In this document: in pieces, positions 34,170 to 47,156 of the stretch
Layout of the letters: each line of letters begins with the position of its first letter
How positions within the stretch are numbered: position 1 is the stretch's first letter
Assembly (NCBI GenBank): GCA_035048495.1
Contig: CM068546.1
Coordinates: forward strand, 29,840,674-29,904,673
DNA: 64,000 bases
From: Euptelea pleiosperma
Lineage: Eukaryota > Streptophyta > Magnoliopsida > Ranunculales > Eupteleaceae
Direction: 5' to 3'
Translations under genes and position numbers: made by a program
Notes under the pieces: generated by a model
Told to the model about the DNA's origin: nothing
Database searches by the model: none
The model's input: the letters and a program-made list of their open reading frames with translations, nothing else

Positions 34170-36260
34170 AATGCATGTGCTACTTGCAAATAAATAAAAA
34201 TTAAGCACAAGAATGTCATGATATGAAAAAAAGAATGGTACGTATAACACATTTTTTATTTCGAAATATTTGATAATAATATATTATAAATATTTTTTCA
34301 TATAATATTTTATAGAATGCAAAATATTTTTTTTGTTTTTGTGATATTAGAGGGAGAGTTTTATGGGGAATAAATTAGTTAAGTATACATTGGATTAAAT
34401 TTAATTAATAAAATATTAGTAATAAAAAATTAATTAATGGAGTATTAACTATTTGAGACATTTCTTAGTAAAGTTTTACTAATTTAGTAAAATAACTAAA
34501 GTTGTAGTCGTTTATAGAAAATAAAAATTGTCTATAAATATATGTGCATCAGGTTTGAAATTTTTATTTATGCTATTTAAACGATAATCTAAAATAATTG
34601 TATTTATACGACTTCAAATTTTTTAAATAATGAGAATGAAACATAAGATTTTAATTTTAATGTTAATAATTACATCATAGTTGTAGTACATCTCTTCTTT
34701 TTGTGCAAATTTTTATGTATGAATTATAGTACTTCTAATACAATCTCATTCACAATTCATTGGAAAATATAAAAAAAATTCTAATCACGAAGCTAAATAT
34801 CCAAATTTCTAAACCTAATACATAAATTTATAACCAGTTGCATAACAAATCATGAGAATAACAAATAGACATAAACATGACACCCAATAAGCTTAACACA
34901 TAAAAAACAACACTCAGTTCATAAAATATATCTAAATGTAAGGCCCATAATTAAAAAATTTATAAAATTAAAATTTTTATGAACTAGAAAACTTGATTAA
35001 TAAAAAGAATAAAAGCAAAATACATCAATAAAATTAGAGATTGGAGTTTTTGAGTTACACCCAAAATCTAAAAAATAAAAAGAGTTGATAAACGTACTAA
35101 TATTTGCATATTTGAATAGGAAAAAATACTACATATATTCATATCATTGTCAAAAGTAAGTTACTTATCTTAGCATCAATAGTAATGTGAATTCTGCTTC
35201 AAAAGATCGATGCTCTATCTGCAATCTATAGGGTCTTTCATAAATGCCCATTTAAGGTTCCTCAAGGTGAATATAGACTTTTTTTTTTTTTTGTCAAATC
35301 TACCTAAATTGACAATAAATTAATAGATGATGTTTTGTGGCACAAGAGAGTTATTAAGCCAATGACACACTTTATGTGGCATCTCTTTCCAACGTCGAAA
35401 AGAAAAATGAAGAACATAAGAAAGGGAGTTAGGGAGAAGATCAGTAATTAGGTAATTGAGATATTTTAGGATAAAGACAAAAAAGATAAAAAGATAATAA
35501 AAAGTGACTAAGGTTTATAGTACAATTAAAGTGATTTTATAATTTTAGAAAAAATAATATTAACTTTCGTGTAGAAGAAGTTGATATAATAGAGTAGAGA
35601 GAAGATATGAGGATTTTAAGTAAATTGGAGATAGTTTAAGATATAATGAAAGAAAAAATCTAATGATAAGTATATAAAAAGAAAATTAAAGTCATTTATT
35701 GTTATTTAATATAGAGGTGAATAAAAGAATGGTAATTTAAGAGAATTAAAGAGATTTTAAACTATATTTAAATAAAATTTTATTAAATCATAAAATTATT
35801 TTGAGTGTTGGAAACGTGATATTTTGAACATGAAGAGTGTTGTTGACTTGTCACTTTAAATGTGGAGAGCGTCACATCAACATGATCTGAATAAAAGAGA
35901 AATGGGACACACTTATTTGCTTTAGTACATATCGCTAGCTAATAAATTCGCCTATTATACACGATTCATTTTTTAAGGAACATTTAATATTACCGTATAA
36001 AATAAAAAATAAAAAAAATATGAATTTTAAGATTATACGAATAAAATATGTATTATTCATGTTTAATACATGGATTGCGTGTTTTTTAAATAAAAACATG
36101 TTAAATGGCCGCATAAAATGAAAAAATAGATAAAATTCAAGCTTTTTAAGGCTAAACGAATATAGATTTCAACAATGACCGAATTTTTGACAAGATGTTT
36201 TTATCCCAAAACCGAATTAAACTCAAACTTTTCTTGTTTCGAATCTTTACCGAATTGCTA
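34170..36260. other. Very AT-rich intergenic stretch
   Basis: No coding frame, repeat array or element end recognised over about 2 kb. Confidence 0.5.
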
Positions 36261-36265
36261 ACTAG

Positions 36266-36555
36266 TACGTTAAAAACTGTTAAAACCCATTTTGACATAG
36301 AAATTAACTGCCTTTTTTCGTTTTAACGGCTGTTAAAAAAATTTGTGAAAAAAAGGCCATTATTTCTATTAAAATTCATTTTTTTCGTTTTTCAAAATTT
36401 CTAATTTTAAAAATCAGCAGCATTTTTCCATTTTTTTTCGGTTGAATTTGTTAAAATTTGTTTTTTTTTTTCATTTTTGCCCATCCGCTACAATCCGTTT
36501 TTACGGTAACGCCCCCAGTCTGTTATACCGTTAAAACAGTCTCCTTTAAACCTTG
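36266..36555. mobile_element. TTTAACGG-family hAT foldback, left end lost
   Basis: Ends CCTTTAAACCTTG with GGTAACGCCCCCAGTC inside, in the reverse orientation to the copy at 9,518. The right flank GTTTTGCC leads straight into AATCCCTAGGTGG, the arm of a CACGTG foldback repeat, so it was inserted into that repeat. Confidence 0.7.
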
Positions 36556-36800
36556 GTTTTGCCAATCCCTAGGTGGAGTAAAACTTCGGTCACAACGCAC
36601 AATATGAGCCACGTGGCAGACTCTTGGTGGATACTGACCGTATGGATGTTTGACCAATCACTAGGTGGACCTACAAACCAGAAATAAACATGATCAGTGA
36701 TTTCTAAGTGTTGGATTGAAGTTATTTTCATGGGTTGATTTTTACCGCATGAATTTTGAGCATTATTTGGGTGCAAAGATCCATGGGTTGTAAAAGGTAG
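36556..36800. mobile_element. CACGTG foldback repeat, broken copy D
   Basis: Contains AATCCCTAGGTGG, GAGCCACGTGGCAGACTC (with GCCACGTGGC), CCGTATGGATGTTTGACC and GATCAGTGATTTCTAA. It is interrupted on the left by a hAT foldback. Confidence 0.65.
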
Positions 36801-37076
36801 CTGAGTTACTTTACCTTTATTATTTTTTTTAGGAGAAAAAAGGATATTACTCTTTTGCTCTCACCAAACCTGAGCAGGTTTACCAGAGGAGGAGAGGATG
36901 AGTTTATGGCTCGTGCGGATGCGACCTGCTACCGTACGTAAGCCACACGGCAAGCACCTTGCCTATGGTTTGGTAGATACCACACCACAGGTGGTCGGGC
37001 AAGTTTTACTCGCTGACAACCTCGGCCTCACCGGACACGTTCCTAGGGCGAAAATTTAGGAGCGGTGATCATGATC

Positions 37077-37356
37077 ATGCGCCCAATCATATTGCGCCAA
37101 GTACACCAGGGTAAATGCACCTCATTGCCCATGAGAAAAAATTGGCTGGCCCGGTTGAAGTACCCCCTCCAAAATGTCTGACAAGTACCCTTTGTTAACC
37201 ACTAACCAAGGGGTTAACGCGGGTTGGGTTAGGGGATTGGGGTGCCAGTCAGACATTTTGGGTGGGAGACTTCAAAGTTTCAAGTCTTCTGGGGCAGCAA
37301 ATGTTTTCTCATTGCCCATACACTTAGTGTACCTGGCACAATATGATTGGGCGCAT
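37077..37356. mobile_element. Foldback miniature element with 50-base arms
   Basis: Arms ATGCGCCCAATCATATTG and CAATATGATTGGGCGCAT pair, and continue through GGTACACT and TTGCCCAT..GAGAAAA words. The target duplication is unclear. Confidence 0.7.
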
Positions 37357-37476
37357 TATCCCCGCTTCAAAATTTTCTCGATGATCAAAGTGACTCATGT
37401 GGAAAGGGAATTCAATGCCAGAGCTAACGGGTTAGCAAGCATAGCTGCATCCCAACAGACGCTACCCCCTAACTAA
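37357..37476 (+). pseudogene. Short RNase H-like retroelement remnant
   Basis: Frame ends VTHVEREFNARANGLASIAA, which resembles the end of RNase H domains (HV.RE.N..AD.LA). Forty codons only, adjoining a foldback element. Confidence 0.4.
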
Positions 37477-37714
37477 TTTGATAATGTACCATAAAATTCC
37501 AGATCAGAAAATATATTGAGCTCTGTTCTGATTTTTGTTGCTTGATGCTTAGGCCCATATATTGATGGACCTATGCACAAAAAATCAGACTGACACTTGA
37601 TTTTGGCCATTCGGCTATTTTGCATTATGGGCTAACTATCATGGGCCTGTTCAGGAAGCCCATAATTAAAAATTGTCCGATCCAAAAGCTAGGAGAGTGT
37701 AATTCACAAGGAAA

Positions 37715-37930
37715 ATGTTGGCGTCATCCTCACGAGGGCGTTCTCCTCAGGGTTTAACCGTTGGATGGCCATCGGATCTGTGTAGTGTGGACCTAAGGAG
37801 AGCGCTCTCCTCAGGAAGACGACAACACAATCACTATTTTCTGCCATGTGTCGTTGTGAAGACAGTTTCCTCCAATGGCCACGTAGAATAAAGTTTGCTT
37901 CTTTTGTGTTCCTCCAAAATGCAACTTGGG
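37715..37930. repeat. Dispersed repeat also found inverted beside the EBM leader
   Basis: GAAAATGTTGGCGTCATCCT, GGGCGTTCTCCTCAGGGT, CCGTTGGATGGCCATCGGAT and AATAAAGTTTGC occur in the same order, complemented, at 48,920-49,040. The 5' part holds hairpin words AGGAGAGCGCTCTCCT. Confidence 0.7.
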
Positions 37931-37959
37931 AAAAAAAATAGTAATATCCTTAATGACGT

Positions 37960-38215
37960 CTATATGAGCCACATGGCACACTCTTCGGGGTCCACTCTTT
38001 GGCCCTCTCTAAGGACCCACAAACTAAAAACAACCTGATTACTGATTTCTAGCCGTTGGATGTGAGAACCCAAAATAATACTCGATGGCCAAAAATAACT
38101 CATGAAAAAGACTCAGATCGATAAGTATAGTTAATCCTTAATCGGGCTGATTTTTTGTCTGTGGGTCCCCCCACCTAGGGATGGGCCAAACATCCATACG
38201 GTCAGTGGATGAGTA
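37960..38215. mobile_element. CACGTG foldback repeat, copy E
   Basis: Left arm ATGAGCCACATGGCACACTC and right arm CCACCTAGGGATGGGCCAAA, CATCCATACGGTCAGTGG. The two arms pair about a centre near 38,080. Confidence 0.65.
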
Positions 38216-38289
38216 TAGGGATGAAATAGCATACCTCCTAACCGATTTGTCATGATAACCAATAAGGAACAATATGATTCCCATAAAGC

Positions 38290-38600
38290 TAATCATAAGT
38301 CATAGATGCTTGGCCCTGCATCTTGGTGGCCTATACACCAAAAATCAGATTGATTGTTTAATTTCCAGCCATGGATTCGAGAATTTTGCATTAGGGGCTT
38401 AGCCATCATGGGCTTGTTCATGAAGCCTGTAATGAAAAATTCTCCACTCCAAAAGCTAGAAATTACCACTGAGTCTGATTTTGTTGGTGTAGGTAAATAG
38501 GTTATCAAGGGGTAGGACCAAGAATACATTGGGATCCGTGACCACGAAAGAGTGTGCCAAGTGGCATTTTTAGGGTAGACCCTTGTTAGCAATTTGGAAT
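38290..38600. mobile_element. Related foldback repeat, subfamily with ATCATGGGCTTG centre
   Basis: Arms CACCAAAAATCAGATTGATT and GAGTCTGATTTTGTTGGTG pair. The centre CATCATGGGCTTGTTCATGA matches 37,630 and 48,690. Confidence 0.5.
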
Positions 38601-38609
38601 ACGGCAGAA

Positions 38610-39300
38610 ATTATACGGAAAAAAATTGAGTTTTATTTGATTTTGGGTTTTAGAACCCGTTCCAAAATTTGTTAAACGGGCAAATATGCGGCATACATTG
38701 TTGACATATGATCCTTGTGGCAATTGTGCTTATAAATACTATGCAAGTATCTATTAAGAAGATGAAGTGATATTCCTTATTAGCGTCGAAGTTTCTAAAT
38801 TACTACATATTAGTTCTCAAATATTATGGCTATGATGACCCAATTCAGATGTTAAGGTTGGGACCCATCAAAGGGTGGGACCTCATATGGAGCACAAGTA
38901 GGGATAGTATTCCACCATTCGGTGTGTCACATCAAGACACTTGGTCCCATGTACATCTCCTAGGTCTAAAACTCACATGATTGGATTATCATGACCATCC
39001 AAGCAGTTTGTAATTGGTTAGTTGTTTTAGTCATCTGATGTTGGACCCTATTTTGGTGGGCTCTACTCCGTACGCGTGGACTACTTGAGTTGAGCCAACC
39101 AATAGGCACATTTTGTTCGAATATATTTTTTTTTATCTTTGGCGAAATAAAATATGGGAATGTGTTGGTTCAACTGGCTTTTGTTCTTTTTACTTTATTC
39201 CCACATCGAAGAGAGCTGCGGGAGCTTGACTTGAATTAATAGGACTAAAAGAGAAAGGGGAAAAACATACTTGCCTGGATGGGGTCAATGGGTGATCAAC
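38610..39300. other. Intergenic stretch without recognised features
   Basis: No coding frame or element end that I can support. Confidence 0.4.
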
Positions 39301-39315
39301 AAGCACATGGCGTAG

Positions 39316-39431
39316 GCTAATAGTCCCCATTGCACTTGGAAGGGACGTTTGCCTAAGATCTGCCCAAGTGGTAGCTAATAGTCCCCATTGCACTTGGAAG
39401 GGACGTTTGCCTAAGATCTGCCCAAGTGGTA
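39316..39431. repeat. Exact 58-base tandem duplication
   Basis: GCTAATAGTCCCCATTGCAC to CTGCCCAAGTGGTA occurs at 39316-39373 and again at 39374-39431 with no visible difference, so the duplication is recent. Confidence 0.92.
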
Positions 39432-39670
39432 GAGTGACTCATGAATACGGTGTGTCGGGGCCACTACAACAAAACGTCGTTTAGGTTAACTTTCCAAAAA
39501 CAATGCACCTGATGCTTCGTTGTTTTATTGGGTTAAATTTTTAAGAAAAACACGAAAACACGTTTTATTCATTTGGGCTTGAAAATTTATATATTTTATT
39601 GAATTGTTGAAAGATTCGGGAGAATAAAACTAAAAAAAAAAAAAAAATGTAAATTCACAAATTAAATGTG

Positions 39671-39909
39671 GGGAAAGGCTTCCATGCGCCAGGGCTGTAC
39701 GGAGCAAACAAAACGGCCCTGCTTAAGTTGTGCCACATCAGCACAAAAGCTAAAAATAACCTTGCCCCAAATGTAACCGACTAACTTGGGCTGTGTTTGT
39801 GTTTGTGTTTGTAAGTGCATGGTTATTTTAACTTTCTATGGACGTGTCACAATTTGAGCTGGGGCATTTTGTTTGCTCCGTACGGCCCTGGCGCATGGAA
39901 GCCGCTCCC
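39671..39909. mobile_element. Foldback miniature element with GGCTTCCATGCGCCAGGG ends
   Basis: Left arm GGCTTCCATGCGCCAGGGC, GTACGGAGCAAACAAAA and right arm TTTTGTTTGCTCCGTACGGC, CCTGGCGCATGGAAGCC pair over about 45 bases. No clear target duplication. Confidence 0.75.
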
Positions 39910-40084
39910 GCTAACAAGGGGTAGACAAAATAATTGATTAAGATGAGAGAAATTTAATGGACCTAGTGGAATAAAAATCGAGTAAGGGAGGTGGATCACG
40001 GTGGATGAAACACCTCTACCGATTCCTGCAAGCCAACACACCCAAAAGCTTTAAAAAAAAGAGATGCACGCCCAAGGAATAAAT

Positions 40085-40400
40085 CTTTGATATGAACCAC
40101 GTGGCACAATCTTAGAGACCGCAGACCGTATGGATGTTTTGCCCATCCTAGGTGGACCTACATAACAAAAACCAGCCTGATTGGTGATTTTTAACAGTTG
40201 GATCAAAGCCTTTTTCTTGGTTTATTTTTAACCGTGGGATTTAGGGCATTATTTGAGGTACTCAAATCCAAAGTCTATAAATTACTAATCAGGCTGAGTT
40301 TTAGTAGGTAGGTCCACCATCCACCTAGGAATGGGCCAAACATATGTAAGATCAGTGGTTTCTAACAGTGTGCCACATGGCTCATAATGCAGTCTTATTT
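40085..40400. mobile_element. CACGTG foldback repeat, copy F
   Basis: Left arm GAACCACGTGGCAC, CCGTATGGATGTTTTGCCCA and right arm AATGGGCCAAACATATGTAA, GTGCCACATGGCTCATAA pair around a centre near 40,250. Confidence 0.72.
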
Positions 40401-40429
40401 TGCCGCTTCTTCCAGAGATAAAATATCCT

Positions 40430-40915
40430 TTGTACCCTCTGGACTTCAAAATTTGAAGTCTCCCCCTCCCAAAAATGTCACTTGGAGCTCACTTTAGGAC
40501 CTATTGATCTTATGGATGTTTGGACCACCTCTTGGTGGACCCACATACAAATTTCAGGCTGATCCATAATTTATAACAGTTAAATTTTAGTATCCAAAAA
40601 AATGGCTCAAATCCAACTGCCAAAAATCACATTATTAAAATCCGAAAACCAATGGCAATTAATTGCCAATTACATTTATTTTTTATGGTAGATCCATCAA
40701 GAGGTGGACCAAATATCCATAAGGTAAGTGAACCCTAAAGAGTACTTCAAATGGCATTTTGAATTTTTCTGATTTTTTGTGAAGATGATCATCATGGCAA
40801 GAACAGCTAGTGTATGGTTGGATTGTCCACCATGATCTCCATCTGGGCCCCACCCCCAGGGTGTAAGGACTGGATGTAATAAATGGGTGTAGCTCTAGAC
40901 GGACTCTATAATTTT
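40430..40915. repeat. Inner part of the 31,549 hAT-like element joined to a half of the 56,531 family
   Basis: 40,450-40,760 follows 31,610-31,910 closely (AATTTGAAGTCTCCCCCTCC, TCTTATGGATGTTTGGACC, TCCATCAAGAGGTGGACC). 40,780-40,915 resembles the right half of the element at 56,531 (ATGATCTCCAT, GCCCCACC, GTGTAAGGACTGGATGTAA). Confidence 0.5.
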
Positions 40916-41053
40916 ATAATAAATTTAATTTAGCAACTAAATCACGGGACATTGGTAAAGTTAGAAAAGAACCTGCAATTAAATGATCTGTAAAAGTGTT
41001 TTAAAACCCAGTTGGTGCACACCTGCATTGCATGTAGATATGCATTTTAGAAC

Positions 41054-41551
41054 ACCGGACTGGGGGAATTACCATTTTTTCCGTTATAATGAATTTTAAT
41101 GCTCAGGGGCAAAAATTGATAATAATGGAAAAAATGGCACTGGAATTCAAATTTTGAAATTAGAAATTTGAATTTCAGATTTTCAAAAACGGAAAATAAT
41201 GGAAATAACGGGGTTACTGTTTTTTTTTTTTTCCATTATGACGAATTGTAAAGCTCAGGGGCAAAAATAGGAAATAATGAAGTAACGTAAAAAATGGCGC
41301 TGAAATTCAAATATTTGAAAACGAAAAATAAAAGAATATATGGTAAATAATGAAAATAACAGCCATTTTTCACACTTTTTTTCAGAAAATAATGGTCGTT
41401 ATTTTCTTTATAAAGGAAAATAACTGCCGTTACAACAAAAATAACGGTCATTATTTTTTCGGCATTTTAACTGTACATAACGTAACAGGGGAGGTCCGAA
41501 TCTGTTATAACAACCATTATTTTCGTTATAATGGTCGTTTTTTAAATCATG
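41054..41551. mobile_element. TTTAACGG-family hAT foldback, GTTATAACGG subtype, left end lost
   Basis: Inside are CGGACTGGGGGAATTACC and a second, partial copy of the left part from about 41,215. It ends GGTCGTTTTTTAAATCATG. The right flank GGCTAAAC runs into ATCGATGCGGTTAATGG, the arm of a CACGTG foldback repeat. Confidence 0.7.
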
Positions 41552-41559
41552 GGCTAAAC

Positions 41560-44150
41560 ATCGATGCGGTTAATGGGTCCGAAAACATGCTACATAGGGC
41601 TACTGGATTGACCAGCAAAACTCCGTTGGAATAAAAAAAGAAAATCCTTAAAAGTCAACTCAGATGGGTCTTGAAAAAAAAATCACCGAGCCCACAAAAA
41701 GATCAATAATTTTTATATTTAGTTAGCACAAATGTATAGGTCCCATAAAAAAATTATTTACATTTCAGAAGGATAGCACATCACAGGCCAAGGCTAACAT
41801 GGGATTTCTCCCGATCACCAGTCCTGCACTTGTATAGGCCAACGTACCGAAATGCAGTCAACCCGGCATGAGATGGATTTGGAAAATTGCAGGCCCCAAG
41901 TTTCTATTTTCTTGTTTATTAGAAGAAATCTAATGTCACGGCAGGAAGAAAGAAGCATCCCTTACCTTAGTAAAAATAAACACGGATGACATGTAGTAGG
42001 GTCTGAAGTTTGAACCCACCTTGCATTTGGAGATCATTCAACCTGGAAGATCACTTGGCCAAAATTTGTCTTGATCAAATGATCTTAGCCATCCACATTG
42101 TAATTATGAATCATCTGTAACATTCTTCTCTTATCATCCAAAAGAATGCAAAAGCTGAGATGGTTTGGATCATCTCTCTGGTATCACAAAATATAGGATT
42201 TAATGATGACTTGAATTTAGAAGATCTTGACCATCCAAATTTACCGTTAATTTAGGTCAACTTTTCATAAGGTTAATGATGTCAGAATTGATTGATTTTT
42301 GTTGATGATGATCAACATACTGAGCAGTTGGATTGCCCAACATAACCCCCATGTAGCTCCACCACCGGATATAAGAAGTGTAGCTCTAGACAAACTCTTA
42401 AATAATAATGTGATATCAAAGAAATTGATGGTCAAAATTGCCTAATCAAAGAGAGACTGATAAAGGGAAAAATGCCATGAATGTTTACATTTTAGGGCCT
42501 GTGTGGTTGCCCTTACAAAAGTTATCTAGAAATGACTTACTAAAAATCTGCTTAAAAGTTTTCTAGACTAATATATTTTGACTTATGAATTTCATCTTAG
42601 AAATTGTTTGTGGTCACCATACAAGGCTTGCTAGTGTTGGCTTCATTGGGCTTCACATACCCATCCTTGAAACCATCTCATTTGATTAAATGCTCTAAGG
42701 CCAAAATTGAAAACTTGGCTTGCCAAAATTTCAAAGCAACCACTTAATTAATTGTTCTAAGATTATAAAGTCAATCAAGACCTTTGAAACAAGCTCGAGT
42801 ATTTATGAGTATTCTTAAATCAACTACTCCAGTCGTGTTCCGGAACGCTTTTTCGTAAGTGCTTCTCCATCTTTTGGACCTGAGAAGTGCTTCCTTTGCA
42901 TAAGGCCCTGTTTAGTTTGCAAAAGCGCTTTAGCTTCCAGCGTCTAAAAGAAGTTAGGAGGGCTTTTCAAAAAAAATATTTCGAAGGGTGTTTCTTAAAA
43001 AATCGCTTACACGCTTTTGTGAGAAGCCTTTTTTCGTAAAAAATGGTTCTTATTTTTTACCTTTTTGTCCCCAACCAAACCATCTCTCTTCACGTTTTCT
43101 CTATATTTTGTTTTGGTTTTGCTTCTCAGCTCCTTCCCAGAGAGATGAAATAGGTTGAAAAATCCTACGGACGTTCAGAGACGAAGATCACAACAATATC
43201 GTTCGGTAGTCACGGTTTTGAGACCCTCCATTGTTGCATGAACCTTTATTTTGGACGGAAACTGGTTGAGCTGCTCTGGCCTGAGCGATTGTGTGTGAAG
43301 CCCCAATCAAGAGCATTCTTATCAATGTGTGACACCCCTATCATGGATTACTGGAAGAATATCATGGCTTCCATTATCATGGATTTTGTAGTCCCTCGAA
43401 TTAGATGACAGATAGTGTGGCTTTCTACCTTGAATTTCACTCGGTCAATCTTGTACCACCCAATCAAGTTGAACTGTCACCCCCAACAACTTTTGCTTCT
43501 AGTGACAATCGCGATATTCTTATATAACAAATGACCTATTTCTATAAGCTAAGTTGTTCTCCAACCATCAAGTGAAATCAACAGGTATTCCATCTTCCCT
43601 TGAGATTGATGAGGAGACGAAAAATGTGCCACGTGTCTCATATTGTGGTCGGTCAGCAACTTTGTTGGCTAGTGCCAATCAACAAAGTTCTACTCCATTG
43701 ACCGACGACTGATGCATCCATGAGTTTCTATCTCAAAAGAAATGTACCCACCCACCCACCCACTAGTTCTCTTTAATTATATCTCTTGCTTTTCCTTACA
43801 TTAAGTTGCATGTTTGAGTCTGAGTAAATCTTTAATATTTGACCTTTGGACCCGAGTATCTATTCTACTTATTAACAAACGAAGGGAGTTCTTGCGTTTG
43901 CATCGCAAACCCCATTATTCCCAAAATATCCCTCTTTTCTTTTCCTTTTTTTTTTAAAAAATTATTTGTCTTTTATAATTAGAATACATGAAATAAGGGT
44001 TATTTAGTCTTTTTTGCATTTTTTATTTCTTCTAAAAATGCCCTTATTTTATTCTTTCATTTTTATTTTTTTTTCTTTTTTAAGAGTGTTTTGGTCATTA
44101 GGCAGCTTTTACTTTTCAACTCAGTGAAACGCAATAAAAGCGGTCACATG
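41560..44150. other. Intergenic stretch with only fragmentary repeats
   Basis: Foldback-arm piece at 41,560-41,625, a half element of the 56,531 family near 42,290-42,400, a GGCCCTGTTTAGTTTGC Harbinger-like end at 42,904 and a GCCACGTGTCTC arm piece at 43,626-43,715. No gene recognised. Confidence 0.45.
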
Positions 44151-44199
44151 ATCTCCTTCAAGGAGAAAACTTTGATGTTGAACGTTCATCATCAACATT

Positions 44200-44485
44200 G
44201 ATGATGGACCACAGTATGAGCCACCTGGCATATGATTAGATGCTACTAACCATATGGATACTTGGTCCATCCCTAGGTAGATTTACGCAACAAAAATAAG
44301 CATGGTTAGTGATTTCTAACCTTTGGATCAAAATGCTTGAAATCCAACGTTTAAATTAAACCATGAAAAATACTCTAATCCAACGGATATAGATTAATAA
44401 TCAGGATGACTTTTAGTATATATGTTCATCTAGGGATGAGCCAAACATCCATATGGTTAGTGGTCTCCAAGAGTGTGCGACGTGG
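44200..44485. mobile_element. CACGTG foldback repeat, copy H
   Basis: Left arm GTATGAGCCACCTGGCATAT, CCATATGGATACTTGGTCCA and right arm GGGATGAGCCAAACATCCAT, GAGTGTGCGACGTGG pair. Nearest copies follow at 44,640. Confidence 0.65.
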
Positions 44486-44639
44486 TATCAACGTTGCACC
44501 ATTTATTTGGTGTCAAAATTTAATGTTTTCAAAAAAAGTTAATTAAGAGTTATCCATGCTTACCCCATTATTAAAAGAGTAAAGATCACATGGTCCAAGG
44601 TCCATGGACATGCATGGGGATGTTTTGTCATTGGGCAAA

Positions 44640-45195
44640 AAGTACCTCGAGTTGCATGTTAAATAGTAATGCTCAAATTAAACCGTTAAAAATCAATCCA
44701 TGAAAACAACTCCAATCGATTGCTTAGAAATCACTAATCATGCTGATTTTTTGCATGTAGGTCCACCCAGGGATGGGCCAAACATCCATACAGTAAATGG
44801 TCTCTAATAATGTGCTACTTCTTCCAAAAAGCCCACAATTAAAAACAAACTATGAAAAAAACTCTAATCTAATGGATGGAAATTACTAATTAATCAGGAT
44901 GAGTTTTGGTATGTAAGTCCACCTAGGGATGGGCCAAACATCTATACGGTCAATGATCTCTAAGAGTGTGCGATGTGTAAACATGCATCACAAGTGGCGT
45001 CCCCTAGTCCCAAATAATGATTGAATCACATGGTTAAAAGTAAACCATTGAAAAATATTCCAATTCAACATTTAGAATCCCTGATGTCAAGTTGATTTTT
45101 GGTATGTAGGTCCACCTAGGGATAGGTCAAAAACCAAACGGTTAATTGTCTTTAAAAGTATGCCACATGGTTCATATTGTGGTCCATCATCAAAG
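44640..45195. repeat. Three partial foldback-repeat arms in a row
   Basis: GGGATGGGCCAAACATC occurs at 44,771 and 44,928 and a GGGATAGGTCAAAAACC variant at 45,119, each followed by the CGGTCA..GTGTGC arm wording and preceded by AGTCCACCTA or AGGTCCACC. Left arms are reduced. Confidence 0.6.
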
Positions 45196-45199
45196 ATTT

Positions 45200-46750
45200 A
45201 CTGGAACTCAATCACGTGGCAAATATAGGCGGATTTTATTATCTATTTTACACTGATGGTAAAGTAATGCATGATAAGACAAATCTAGTTTGCATACGTA
45301 TGCAGACTTAAAAGTATGCAATCATTAATGTATCCACCGTTGAATGCTCTTTGAAAAATGTGTTTTTATTTTATAAAATTATTTTTTTGAAAACATCAAA
45401 ATAACATATTTTTCAATGGACATTCAACAATGCTGACAATGTTTGCATACTTCAGTGTCTGCAAACGTGTGCAGACGTACCAGATTTACTCTGCAAGATA
45501 GTGTATTGATGTGATATAGATAGGTGACCATTGTAGACAATCATTTGTCAAATGGACAGTCCAATAAAAAGGTGGACCATGATTTAAAAAATGGCTGACC
45601 CTATAACTTTATTATCGAATTAACATTATAACAACCGTTATAACAAAATATATCATCCATTATTTTTTATAACATTTTAAAATAAAACATCCATTATTTT
45701 TTATTTTTTCTATTATTTTGTTATTCTTTTATTATTTTCAAATTTATTTTATTTAAATTTTGAATTTTATTTCCATTATAAATTATAATGGATATAACGA
45801 CCATTATTTATTATTTATATCAATTATATATAATGGATATAACGATCATTATTTTTTAAAGTAATCAAAAAATAGCTCTACGACCTTTTGTATGATTTTC
45901 TCATAATCTATCATATTCTTTTGTACATGGTTTAGATTTGCTTGATATGTCGGCTCTTCGAATCCTTGATCCATGACATCCTATATCTCTTGATATACAA
46001 ATAAGACTTGTATCTAGATCCTTCAATGCTGAAAGTTCTTTCTGTCGAACTTTGAAACTTGTGGTTGAAATGAACTATTGCCTAACACTTTTTATCATAT
46101 TCTTCAAAGGATTTGATTCTTCAATAGAAAAATGTACATGAACATAATGTGTACTTTACAAAAATAGATCAAATAATATATTTTTGGAAAGAAAATTCTG
46201 TTAGCCTACCAACGGATCTAGAATCACATGGATACGAATTTATGTTAGAGAGATATCACCAAAATATTAAAATTATGTTGTGTTGTGACAAGAACAGGTC
46301 TCAAAGGACTTTTACCTATGATACCAGTTGTAGGCACAAAACGCAAGTTTGAAAATAAAATCCAACAACAAATCACTACACTTCTAATTAATATTAGAAA
46401 CAAATAATATAACCCAACAACACCTCAATGTATAAAAGTAAAGAGAAGAAAATAAATTACTTTTAAAATAAATTATTCGATTAAAAAATTCTCCATACAC
46501 TCACATGTCATTATTTTTCCTAATTTCATTAATTTAAATGTTATTTTATAAATTTAGATATAATTAAAATACTGGTAAAACGTTATAGACTATCAATAAA
46601 GGGCATAAACATTAGTTATGACTTTTACAAATTGTTATGATATCGATGAAAGGTAGAGAGATACACCATTTAATAGGTTTCTCTTATGAGATCTCGTACA
46701 TTGATAATCAATCTGATTGAGTCATCACGACCATTCATCAATCACATGGG
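45200..46750. other. Intergenic stretch without a gene
   Basis: 45,590-45,870 is AT-rich with CCATTATTTTTTAT and ATAACGACC words, perhaps a decayed GTTATAACGG-type foldback. The 67-codon frame at 46,149 resembles nothing known to me. Confidence 0.4.
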
Positions 46751-46758
46751 GTCAAAGT

Positions 46759-47148
46759 CATGGCTTTAAAAACAGCCGTTTAAAGGGTAACACCCCAAGC
46801 CCAGTACAATAAAATCGTTAAAATCCGTTTTGACGCTTTGAATTTAATGGCCATTTTCTTTTCATTTTTACCGCCGTTAAAATCGTTTTAACATTCGTTA
46901 AATTCTGGAAATTTTTGTAGAAAAAAAAAATGGCAGTTAAAATTCATTTTTTCAATTTTAAAAATTTTCAATTTCAAATTTCAAAATTTGACTTCCAGCA
47001 CCATTTTTTCCATTTTTTCTATTAAAATCCGTTAAATTCTATTTTTCCCCTTTTTTTTTTCTTTTGTTGGCCCTTGCTGTTATAATCCGTTTTAACAGTA
47101 ATGCCCCCCAGTGCGTTATGCCGTTAAAACTGCCTCCTTTAAACCTTG
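46759..47148. mobile_element. TTTAACGG-family hAT foldback, copy 3 (reverse orientation)
   Basis: Starts CATGGCTTTAAAAACAGCC and ends CCTCCTTTAAACCTTG. It faces copy 4 head to head across the 8 bases GTTTTACC. Confidence 0.85.
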
Positions 47149-47156
47149 GTTTTACC

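Noticed and set aside
37174..37476. 100-codon frame as a gene
   Set aside because: The first part is the interior of a foldback element, the rest a short RNase H-like remnant.
39462..39485. CACTACAACAAAACG, like an end of a CACTA (En/Spm) transposon
   Set aside because: No matching inverted end or 3-base duplication was found in the window.
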